This document shows, in pieces, positions 1 to 6,640 of a stretch of 36,664 nt of DNA. Under the pieces are notes generated by a model, which saw nothing but the letters and a program-made list of their open reading frames with translations, was not told where the DNA came from and ran no database searches. The first letter of the stretch is position 1. Each line of letters begins with the position of its first letter. The stretch is from Bacteroidales bacterium (GTDB taxonomy: Bacteria; Bacteroidota; Bacteroidia; Bacteroidales; UBA932): positions 1 through 36,664 of the forward strand of contig JAQXOE010000045.1 of NCBI GenBank assembly GCA_029098505.1, read 5' to 3'. The translations under genes were made by a program, and so were the position numbers.

Positions 1-18
1 AGGTCGGATTTATACTTA

Positions 19-141
19 AATTTCACTGCACTCTTGATTCCATTTTTACTGCATCGCTGATTCCGATTTTACTGTATTACTGATTCCATTTTCACTGCAC
101 TCACGTTGCCAATTTCACTGTATTTGTTGATTCTGGTTACA
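19..141. repeat. 23-bp tandem repeat array, probable IS end
   Basis: Five consecutive 23-bp units start at 19, 42, 65, 88 and 111, followed by a partial sixth that ends near 141. Units share a pattern like nATTTTCACTGCAnnnnTGATTCC. Read on the minus strand the array begins TGTAACC and carries CAGTGAAA/CAGTAAAA blocks. Several regularly spaced transposase-binding repeats just inside a TG...CA terminus are typical of IS21-family ends, so I infer that an IS21-like element lies off the left edge and ends at about 141. The transposase genes are not in the window, so the family assignment is inference; the repeat itself is plain to see. Confidence 0.75.
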
Positions 142-814
142 CTCCATCTTTTTCATATTCTCCGCGATTGAAATTTGGAAGATCATCATAACTATACTCG
201 CTATCCTTGATGATCCAAACAGGATATTTAGCAGCATAGTCATCGTTGACAATTACTTTTTCTATTTTTCGGTGACCATTGTTATCTACTGTCTGCCTAT
301 ATCCATAGTTCCACTCTGCCGCCTCGTCCTCTGGCATAAATGTAATAGTAGGTAAGGACTCTCTATCCCACATATCAGAATACGGCCAGTATATCACCAA
401 ATTGGTCGTAGAAAGGGCCTTTATAAAATCGTTTTTTAGTGAAGCCTGCAATGCTTCCTCGATTAACAATCTTGAATGGTCAATCTTATTGAGACTTGAG
501 ACCTTTACTTCACTCGATGGTATTGCTAACTCTCTTAAGAAAAAACATTCATCAAAGCCATTATTCAAGGAGACTGAAATCATCTGCGATACTTCCTCTG
601 CCATTGACTTATCAAGAGGGATAGATTGGAAAGCGCGAAGAATCCGAAATGAATTATCTGCGATAATTCCTTCCTTTGACATAGAACTTTCCAGAACCAA
701 CTCTGTACCTTGTCCTTGAATGTCAAGAGAAGATGTAACTTCAGTAAATACCATCTCTTTTGAACATGACACTATCATACAAAGAGACATAAGGGTAATA
801 CATAATCTTTTCAT
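137..814 (-). CDS. truncated lipoprotein of an uncharacterised Bacteroidales family
   Basis: A 225-residue product. I place the start at the ATG at 814 rather than at an upstream in-frame codon because the protein then opens with a lysine/arginine n-region, a hydrophobic stretch and a lipobox ending IVSC, as in a secreted lipoprotein. It shares blocks with the lipoprotein at 10795-12045: IYWPYS..WD....P.ITF and, later, PVW.I. That relative runs about 190 residues further, whereas this one ends soon after the shared block with its stop codon (137-139) inside the presumed IS terminus. The gene therefore appears 3'-truncated by the insertion. Function unknown. It is AT-richer than the core genes, has a -7 box at 862-869, and has a possible LytTR-type operator upstream. 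Confidence 0.7.
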   Translation of the reverse strand: MKRLCITLMSLCMIVSCSKEMVFTEVTSSLDIQGQGTELVLESSMSKEGIIADNSFRILRAFQSIPLDKSMAEEVSQMISVSLNNGFDECFFLRELAIPSSEVKVSSLNKIDHSRLLIEEALQASLKNDFIKALSTTNLVIYWPYSDMWDRESLPTITFMPEDEAAEWNYGYRQTVDNNGHRKIEKVIVNDDYAAKYPVWIIKDSEYSYDDLPNFNRGEYEKDGV

Positions 815-861
815 GAGTAAAATGATAAAATATGAAACAAAGAAATAATGAATATCAGCGG

Positions 862-869
862 CAAAAGTA
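862..869 (-). promoter_or_regulatory. Bacteroidetes -7 box for the truncated lipoprotein gene
   Basis: The minus strand reads TACTTTTG, a match to TAnnTTTG, about 50 bp upstream of the chosen ATG at 814. I see no clear -33 TTTG at the usual spacing, which would suit an activator-dependent promoter. Confidence 0.45.
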
Positions 870-919
870 AAAAGAGCAGAGCTAATATGGAAGGCACTTT
901 GCACGAACGGAGAATATTC

Positions 920-949
920 CTACATGAACAGCAAAAAAAACTACATGAA
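920..949 (-). promoter_or_regulatory. possible LytTR-type operator (9-12-9 direct repeat)
   Basis: The 9-mer CTACATGAA occurs at 920-928 and 941-949 (TTCATGTAG on the minus strand), separated by exactly 12 bp. Two 9-bp direct repeats with a 12-13 bp spacer are the usual operator layout of LytTR regulators such as AgrA. It lies about 50 bp upstream of the -7 box at 862-869, and a LytTR regulator is encoded at 1217-1975. The match is to geometry, not to a known consensus. Confidence 0.4.
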
Positions 950-1054
950 GGAACATCAAATCATCAGATTCTTATCAATAACAACCGATTTTATGCTCTT
1001 GCGCCAATGAGAAACTAAGTTTTCCAGACCTTCCAGCCCTAAAACCCGCCCCAC

Positions 1055-1214
1055 GCATCATGGGAGATAAGTCATTGTGTATCAATGCTTTAAGCACTTA
1101 TCTATGAGCAAATTTACCCATAGATAAGTGCTTATCTTGCTGTGTATCAAGCAGTTATCCCCCACGGGCAACAGGCTCCTCGACAAACAGCGTAAGCCTG
1201 GCCCTAACGGAACA
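1055..1214. repeat. dispersed hairpin repeat, copy 1 (106-bp core 1060-1165)
   Basis: A 160-bp block that recurs at 4222-4381 with no gaps and about 12 substitutions by hand count. Its 106-bp core is bounded by imperfect inverted ends (ATGGGAGATAA at 1060-1070, TTATCCCCCAC at 1155-1165). Inside is a perfect 16-bp inverted repeat, 1091-1106 and 1119-1134, around a 12-nt loop. The block stops 2 bp before the stop codon of the response-regulator gene, whose transcript would run into it. Confidence 0.85.
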
Positions 1215-1216
1215 AA

Positions 1217-1975
1217 TCATTCAACTTGATTCTTTACCAATCTCATAAACTGGTCATAAGATACGGCTATCCTTTCTGGAAGGTCCACATTAAAGAGCAG
1301 CCTCATTGTATCTTTCGAAAGACGCTCCCCGCCTTTCACTCTATCCACGGCCACGATTGTCTGTCGATTCACTCTCTCAAATCGTGTCATATCAAGATTC
1401 TCTTCAAAAAAATGCAGATTGTGATGGTCATATCCATAGTTCCCGTTATCAGCATAAACCTTGACACGTCTCCCGTCAACAACTATTGCGCAAATATCAT
1501 CTACTTTGGTCAGAATATACGTGTCACCCCTGACTAGCATTAAGGACTTAAGAACTAGTGTATTGTTTCTGGCCAGATTCATTGTAGTTTCACAGATTGC
1601 CTTCAAGTCCTGCATGCCCCTCATTTTAATAGCCTTCTCGACAGCAGGGCACAAATCTTCTTCCATCACAGGTTTAAGAATATATGCTGCGCTATAATAC
1701 TCAAATGCTTTCAAGGCATAGTTGTCAAAAGCTGTAGTGAAAACAATTGCAGCATCGAGCTTCACCTTATCAAAAATGGAGAAACAGACACCGTCAGACA
1801 AACTGACATCTGAAAAGATGATATCAGGCCGGCAAGACTGATTTGATAGCGTAGCAATACCCTCCTTGACAGAAGTGCATATGCCAATGACCTCACATTC
1901 TGGATAGAACCTATTGAGCAATGACACCAAAGCATCAGCACTCAATCTTTCATCTTCTATGATTAACGCCTTCAT
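1217..1975 (-). CDS. LytTR-family response regulator
   Basis: A 252-residue two-component regulator. Residues 1-120 form a receiver domain with the acidic pocket (IIEDE near the start), phosphoacceptor Asp56 in IIFSDVSLSDG, a conserved Thr near 80-81 and Lys101 in LKPV. Residues of about 135-250 form a LytTR DNA-binding domain with the typical stretch FERVNRQTIVAVDRV. It is expected to be phosphorylated by the kinase encoded 5 bp upstream at 1981-3054 and to bind direct repeats in promoters. The pair shows the usual Bacteroidetes LytS/LytTR arrangement. Targets cannot be read with certainty, but the 9-12-9 repeat at 920-949 is a candidate. The full-length domains suggest a functional protein. 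Confidence 0.9.
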   Translation of the reverse strand: MKALIIEDERLSADALVSLLNRFYPECEVIGICTSVKEGIATLSNQSCRPDIIFSDVSLSDGVCFSIFDKVKLDAAIVFTTAFDNYALKAFEYYSAAYILKPVMEEDLCPAVEKAIKMRGMQDLKAICETTMNLARNNTLVLKSLMLVRGDTYILTKVDDICAIVVDGRRVKVYADNGNYGYDHHNLHFFEENLDMTRFERVNRQTIVAVDRVKGGERLSKDTMRLLFNVDLPERIAVSYDQFMRLVKNQVE

Positions 1976-1980
1976 TAGTT

Positions 1981-3054
1981 TCAGAATATTAATGCTGGTA
2001 TTTTAACCAGAAACTTTTCGCCATTATTGATGATTAGCACAGGTTTCTCAGAATAAGACTCATACTGACGTTTCAACATATATAGTCCAGAGCCCGGGCC
2101 GTAGCTGTCTTCATACCTTTTAGCTATCTTATTCTCAACAACAATGTATTCTTCGTCATAAAACACACGAATTTGAAGGGGGTTCTCTCTCGAAAAAGCA
2201 TTGTGCTTGATTGTATTTTGGACAAGTGACGTAAGAGACATCGGGACCACTTCAGATTCCAGTTGCTTCAAGGACGAATCTACTGTGAGCATAACAGTAT
2301 CACCGCCAAACCTCTTGATGACAATATTGTAATAATGATATACATTCTCCAACTCTCGCTCAAGTGGTACTAATGCCTCATATGTGCTGGTAGTCATAAA
2401 CCTGACACAAGAAATCAGATCCTTAATGAAGGATTTTGCATCCGCATCACCTTTTTCCATCATTTGGAAAAGGACGCTAAGGGAATTGAACATAAAGTGA
2501 TTATCGGCATACTTGTTCGCGACAATCTGCTCCTCACGACGTTTCGCTATCTCCTCTTCCTGTTTCTTTTGCAATTGTAAGGCTGCGATATTTCTTTCCT
2601 TGTTTACAATCAACATCGAGAACTCATCCATCAAATAGACCATTGCGAAGAGACTGGACAACGCTCCTAATATTACTATCGCCTGTTGCCTATACACTAC
2701 GGTATAGTATTCAAATAAAAAATCCCAAATTAGTGCCAGAAGAAAACTGACGAAATAGATTACGAAAAAAACAGTCAGAGCCAAAATCAACAAACGTCCA
2801 AAAGTATTTTTCGATACAATTCTGCCAAGAATAATCTTCCCGACTGTAGCTCCAGTAACCAATAAAAACAGAGCATCAACCAATGTGATTGTAATATCTA
2901 TATGCCAAGGGAAATCTATTCCCATTGCGCTTATCGTTTGGCGGTAAGACTCACTGAATACAAACCATACAATAAGGTCCACCACTGCCGCAACGACATA
3001 TACTGTCAAGAACTTTTTTATGTTAAAACTTTCTATTATCTTCACCACAACCAA
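1981..3054 (-). CDS. LytS/YehU-like sensor histidine kinase
   Basis: A 357-residue membrane kinase. About four transmembrane segments fall near residues 15-33, 55-77, 87-110 and 124-142, then a charged coiled-coil (150-180), the His_kinase block with probable phosphoacceptor His186 in NHFMFNSL, and a HATPase domain with N-box SLVQNTIKHN (near 276-285) and a glycine-rich GPGSGL (319-324). The family usually reads QInPHFLFN here; this protein has KYADNHFMFN, so the Gln and Pro before the His are changed. It has no separate sensor domain, so its signal is probably sensed in the membrane part. It is followed by its response regulator after 5 bp, probably as one transcript. Confidence 0.87.
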   Translation of the reverse strand: MVVVKIIESFNIKKFLTVYVVAAVVDLIVWFVFSESYRQTISAMGIDFPWHIDITITLVDALFLLVTGATVGKIILGRIVSKNTFGRLLILALTVFFVIYFVSFLLALIWDFLFEYYTVVYRQQAIVILGALSSLFAMVYLMDEFSMLIVNKERNIAALQLQKKQEEEIAKRREEQIVANKYADNHFMFNSLSVLFQMMEKGDADAKSFIKDLISCVRFMTTSTYEALVPLERELENVYHYYNIVIKRFGGDTVMLTVDSSLKQLESEVVPMSLTSLVQNTIKHNAFSRENPLQIRVFYDEEYIVVENKIAKRYEDSYGPGSGLYMLKRQYESYSEKPVLIINNGEKFLVKIPALIF

Positions 3055-3111
3055 TAAGTTAATTAATAATAAACAAAGTGAACTGCTTCGAAAGACCTTG
3101 TTCCCAGTCTG

Positions 3112-3689
3112 TTATATATCACTGAAATCAATATGCAGAACAGTCTCCAGTCGCGAAACAGTCTTAAGTTTGCCTTTGCAATATCCTGCTATTTCTGCTC
3201 GATGGCTCGAATCATCCTGAGTGATATTCCGGATATTTGGGACAACTCTTCCCGAGTAAGCCCATAGCGTTCTCTTGCTTTCTTCAGAGGACTTATGGAT
3301 GTCTTGACTGTTCCTTCTATTAACCTGTCAGCTACGGTTCCGAACTTGTCAAGGTCGGCTTCGTGTAGTGGATAATTGAGCGCTATAATCTTTTCTATAG
3401 TGAGACCGTTATTTGATATGAAGCGGAAGGACCTCCCAGATTTCCACAGGGAATATGCCAGAACCCATGCGGCTAAGTATTCGGGAGAGATGGTGAATGT
3501 CCCGTCAATAGCAGAGGGATGCTCTCCGACAGTGCTTTCAATAACAAGGCAGGCTAGCTCAGCTCCTGAAAGACCTGCGACAAAGCGTGGATCTCCATTC
3601 CTTACTCCTACCCTGATTAGATCAATGACAAAAAGTTCGTCTGCAGAGAACCCGTGCGAGGTAATCTCCTTGTAATTCTCTCTTGACAT
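3112..3689 (-). pseudogene. HTH (XRE-like) gene broken by a stop and a frameshift
   Basis: From an ATG at 3689 the frame gives about 166 residues. A middle part resembles HTH proteins often found beside DUF3990/DUF3791 genes (a region like AAWVLAYSLWKSGRSF, then LHEADLDKF), followed by a C-terminal HTH (LTREELSQISGISLRMIRAIEQ). The open frame stops with TAG at 3189-3191, inside the HTH. Beyond it the frame continues QDIAKA, and after a one-base shift KLKTVSRLETVLHIDFSDI to a stop at 3112-3114. That tail is the expected end of the domain, so a nonsense change and a frameshift appear to have inactivated the gene. Loss could be recent, since little else has decayed. Confidence 0.6.
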
Positions 3690-3949
3690 GCGGTTTTTTT
3701 TCGCAATAATTGGCGTAATACTCTCTGCGGTCTGCGGGGAAAATTTCAGTTTTTGTGATGGCTGCAACGGAACGTTCGCTTATCAAAACTACCTGCTCCC
3801 CCAGTTTTCCGAGCATCATAGGTTTTGTATTTGGGCAGGAAACTATACAGGATATATCTCATCGCTTCACGAGGAAGACTTTCCGCAATGTAGAACTTTC
3901 TGTTCTCAAGCAGAATGGCAAGCCAGTTCAAGGTTTTCTGTGCAATCAA
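3690..3949 (-). pseudogene. remnant of an unidentified small gene upstream of the HTH gene
   Basis: Two minus-strand frames look like pieces of one protein. The first, from an ATG at 3949, begins with a compact stretch (LNWLAILLENRKFYIAESL) up to KTYDARK. The second, one frame over, continues from LGEQVVLISERSV to REYYANYCEKK. A shift near 3810 would join them. I cannot name the family. By position it could be the upstream partner of the HTH gene. Each part alone is too short to support firmly. Confidence 0.3.
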
Positions 3950-4137
3950 TCATTATAGGCTTTCCTTTCTTCGAAAACGGGTGTCACAATACCTGTCGAA
4001 CCGTGATATATTATCATATTTCCAATACTTAGTAATATTATAACGTCATCACAAAGATAAGGTTAATAGATTAAGGATGCAATATGGTGATAGAAGTCTT
4101 TCTGTATGGTTCAAGTATAAAATGCCTGCCCCGCGCC

Positions 4138-4226
4138 GTGGGCAAGCCCTTTTCCTGCCTGCACACCGTGGTAAACCCTTTTCCTGCCTGCGCACCGTGG
4201 GTAAACCCTTTTTCCGTCCGTGCATC
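4138..4226. repeat. tandem array of 29-30-bp units
   Basis: Three units (4138-4167, 4168-4196, 4197-4226), each starting GTGG and reading like GTGGGTAAACCCTTTTCCTG plus about ten more bases. The array ends exactly where the GTGG of the 106-bp core begins (4227). Each unit carries a near-palindrome GGGTAAACCC or a variant. The open frame across it is a by-product of the repeats. Confidence 0.8.
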
Positions 4227-4381
4227 GTGGGAGATAAGTCATTGTATATCAATGCTTTAAGCATTTGTCTATGAGCAAATTTACCCATAGACAAGTGCTT
4301 ATATTGCTGTGTATCAGGCAGTTATCCCCCACGGACAACAGGCCCCTCGACAAACAGCGCAAGCTTGACCCTAACGGAACA
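4222..4381. repeat. dispersed hairpin repeat, copy 2 (106-bp core 4227-4332)
   Basis: Gap-free match to 1055-1214. Outer inverted ends are GTGGGAGATAA (4227-4237) and TTATCCCCCAC (4322-4332). The inner 16-bp arms lie at 4258-4273 and 4286-4301 around the same 12-nt loop. Relative to copy 1 one A-T pair has become G-C and one C-G pair has become T-G. The block ends 2 bp before the stop codon of the GH88 gene. Confidence 0.85.
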
Positions 4382-4383
4382 GC

Positions 4384-5547
4384 TTATTCAATGAGCCGGC
4401 CCAGGGCCTCGATAAAGTAGTAGTCGGCATAGCTGAGCGGAACATCTATCTCGGTGCCGCCGGGGATGTTGCCGACACCATGCTTGAGAAGGAAGCCTCC
4501 ATTGGTCCCAGGGGAAGCTAGATACTCCTCACTGGCGAGGGTACGCAGCTGACGCTCAGCCATTTGGCGATAAGCCTTGGACCTGGTAGAAGATGCAGTC
4601 ATTCCTGCGAGCTCCGTAAAGGCAGAGGACATAATGGCTCCGGCAGAGGCATCGCGCAGAGCATCAGGAATGGCCGGGTCATCGAAATCCCAGTACGGAA
4701 TGCCGTCCTCCGGGAGTCGCCCCAGCAGCATATCGGCTATCCCCTCAGCCTGATGGAGATATTGCTCCACAGCGGTTTCACGGGCCATCATAGTATAACC
4801 GTAAAGCGCCCAGGCCTGTCCCCTCGCCCAGGCAGAATCATCCGAATAACCCTGAACCGTCTGCTTGCCGCGAATGTGGCCATCAGTGCTGTCATAATCG
4901 ACAAGGTGGAAGCAGCTGAAATCGTCCCTGAAATGATTCTTTATGGTCGTATTGGCATGAGTACAAGCGATTTCCGCGAGCGAGTCAAGCTGAAATAGAC
5001 GGGATGCCATAGTCAGGATCTCCAGATTCATCATATTGTCAATGATGACGGGGAAATCCCAATTGCGACTGAAATTCCAACTCTTCGTAGTACCAGTCAC
5101 CGGCGAGAATCTTCCGGCAAGGCACAAAGCTCCCTTCTTGAGAGTCGCGAGCCAGCAAGTATCGGCGGTGATGCGGTAAGCATTGCCAAAACTGCTGGCA
5201 ATCTGGAAGCCGATGTCGTGGTCGGTAATCTTGTCGGGCAGGTCGGAGAGCTTCAGTGTATGCTTTTCGGCAAGGCTCCTGTAGCTCTCGTCTCCCGTCT
5301 GCTCATACAGCAGCCAGAGTGTGCCGGGATAGAAGCCGCTACACCACCAGCCCTGATCCGAATCCTTCGGGACTCCGTTCTCGTATGTTTTGGGATAAGA
5401 GTCTGGAGCAAGTCTGTTGTCAATATCCCTCATCTGAATATCGGCGACGGAATATACGCGGCGGGCAATAGAGTCAAGGCTCTCCTCTCCGGTGCAGGAA
5501 AGCAAAGCAAGGGCAATGCTCGTAAAAAGAATAGGCAATCTTCTCAT
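4384..5547 (-). CDS. GH88 unsaturated glucuronyl hydrolase, lipoprotein
   Basis: A 387-residue protein starting at the ATG at 5547. The longer frame upstream lacks a signal, whereas this start gives MRRLPILF..., a hydrophobic core and lipobox LLSC with Cys18. GH88 enzymes remove the unsaturated uronic acid from disaccharides left by polysaccharide lyases, by hydrating the double bond. Family landmarks are Asp111 in TDHDIGF and Asp170 in IIDNMMNLEIL, matching the two catalytic aspartates, plus WARGQAWALYGY further on. Length is normal. The lipid anchor puts it in the periplasm or on the outer membrane. No SusCD pair, lyase or other polysaccharide gene is nearby, so its substrate (host glycosaminoglycan or plant/algal material) stays open. 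Its upstream region is interrupted by the IS at 5659. Confidence 0.9.
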   Translation of the reverse strand: MRRLPILFTSIALALLSCTGEESLDSIARRVYSVADIQMRDIDNRLAPDSYPKTYENGVPKDSDQGWWCSGFYPGTLWLLYEQTGDESYRSLAEKHTLKLSDLPDKITDHDIGFQIASSFGNAYRITADTCWLATLKKGALCLAGRFSPVTGTTKSWNFSRNWDFPVIIDNMMNLEILTMASRLFQLDSLAEIACTHANTTIKNHFRDDFSCFHLVDYDSTDGHIRGKQTVQGYSDDSAWARGQAWALYGYTMMARETAVEQYLHQAEGIADMLLGRLPEDGIPYWDFDDPAIPDALRDASAGAIMSSAFTELAGMTASSTRSKAYRQMAERQLRTLASEEYLASPGTNGGFLLKHGVGNIPGGTEIDVPLSYADYYFIEALGRLIE

Positions 5548-5658
5548 ATTCAATATATTATAATAATTACAAGGCAATAGTTCGGGCGATCTCGCATCTT
5601 TCGTGAAATGGAAAGGGGGACTCCACTCCGTCAAGATTCTAAAGTTAGTATATTTCAG

Positions 5659-6555
5659 CATTAGTGTCCACTAAAAATTCATAAAAGTTCTTTGAAGATA
5701 TTGAAAGTTAGGTCGTTACAAGGGCTTAGAGACCGCGCCGATTTGAAATTATCTTTGCCAGACTATTGTAGAATGGCACATGCATAACGGAAAATACGTG
5801 TTCTCACAGCTTTTAGATTTCCTTGACAAGGATGTATTCCTCAGATTATCAAACAAATACGACGGAAATCGTTACGTCAAGTTTTTTACTTGCTGGAACC
5901 AGCTCGCAGTCTTGATGTTCGGACAACTCGCCAATCGTGAAAGCCTTCGTGATGTTGCTCTTGCGACACAAGCACTCTCTGGGAAAGCTTATCATCTGGG
6001 CTTTGGAAAATATGCCACCAAGAGCAATCTTTCAAAGGCGAACAACAATCGCGACTATCGTATCTTCGAGGAGTTCGCATATCGCGTAATCGCAGAAGCC
6101 AGAGAATGCCGAGCGACTGATATCTTCAAGCTGAACGGACATGTGTATGCATTTGACTCAACTACGATAGAACTCTGCCTGAATGCATTCAAGTGGGCTA
6201 TTTATAGGAAGAACCAGGGAAAGGGAGGAATCAAGGTTCATACTCTGTATGACATTGAAACTTCTATTCCAACGTTCTTTCACATAACTGAAGCCCGAGT
6301 GAATGACATGAACGCCATGGATGCCATTCCGTACGAGGAGAACAAGAGGAAGTTCATCTTCTTCACGAGCGCCTTCGCCGAGGATGAAAGGCTGCAAATG
6401 GCAAGTGTCTCACTTACAGAGACTTTACCTCTTGACAAACTCTTCAGTAAACCTAACTACAATATTGTCAATGAACTTGATGAGTCGGGTGAACCGACTT
6501 TGTTTTAATTGTCAAACTTATATAAACCGTCCACAATTTTTAGTGGACACACATG
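5659..6555 (+). mobile_element. internally deleted IS4-type insertion sequence
   Basis: An 897-bp element. The perfect terminal inverted repeat GTGTCCACTAAAAATT lies at 5664-5679 and, inverted, at 6535-6550. The repeat extends outward as CAT plus two variable bases. The 9-bp sequence ATATTTCAG directly flanks both ends (5650-5658 and 6556-6564), a clean target-site duplication. Intact elements of this group are longer, so this looks like a deletion derivative. It lies between the GH88 gene and rmuC. Confidence 0.9.
5780..6508 (+). pseudogene. IS4-type transposase with internal deletion
   Basis: A 242-residue open frame. Residues 1-180 are the familiar N-terminal domain (GKYVFSQLLDFL, WNQLAVLMFGQLANRESLRD) and the first DDE part, with the first catalytic Asp in YAFDSTTIELCLN and the block GGIKVHTLYDIETSIP. 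After MDAIPYEE the expected second catalytic region (a FDRGY-like block) and the Glu-containing part are missing. A short stretch of unlikely sequence follows, then a plausible native C-terminus (LPLDKLFSKPNYNIVNEL). The family is usually close to 400 residues. With two of three catalytic residues gone it cannot act itself, though its ends could be used by a relative. Confidence 0.85.
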
Positions 6556-6615
6556 ATATTTCAGAAAATAATGAAAATTTTAGCACTTGTGCTTCAGCCT
6601 GGCACAAGTAAACAC

Positions 6616-6623
6616 TATCTTTG
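6616..6623 (+). promoter_or_regulatory. Bacteroidetes -7 box for rmuC
   Basis: TATCTTTG, a full match to TAnnTTTG, 17 bp before the ATG at 6641. It lies just outside the IS, so the insertion left the core promoter intact but replaced the sequence further upstream. A TTTG-like -33 at standard spacing is not evident. Confidence 0.55.
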
Positions 6624-6640
6624 CAAGAAAAGAGGAAGAA

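Larger units (their letters stand above)
905..1216. other. intergenic region holding an operator candidate and hairpin repeat copy 1
   Basis: No coding sequence is supported here. It contains the direct repeat at 920-949 and, at its right end, the first copy of the dispersed hairpin repeat (1055-1214). I see nothing recognisable in 950-1050. Confidence 0.6.

Noticed and set aside
19..141. CRISPR array at the left edge
   Set aside because: The 23-bp units abut each other with no spacers; an IS terminus fits better.
402..719. Plus-strand open frame opposite the first lipoprotein gene
   Set aside because: It is a shadow of the lipoprotein frame, which has a signal peptide and a relative in the window.
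1055..1214. Integron attC site (hairpin placed at the 3' end of a gene, with GTTAGGG on the minus strand)
   Set aside because: The paired GTTRRRY and RYYYAAC core boxes are not present at both ends, no integron integrase is seen, and the flanking genes are not cassette-like.
137..3054. The lipoprotein, kinase and regulator as one operon
   Set aside because: The lipoprotein gene has its own -7 box, and the hairpin repeat with about 400 bp of sequence separates it from the regulator gene.
4138..4226. CRISPR array
   Set aside because: The 29-30-bp units are contiguous without spacers, differ from each other and have no cas genes nearby.
4049..4294. Minus-strand open frame of 81 codons
   Set aside because: It is created by the tandem units and the hairpin repeat; the protein is a repetitive basic string with no family.
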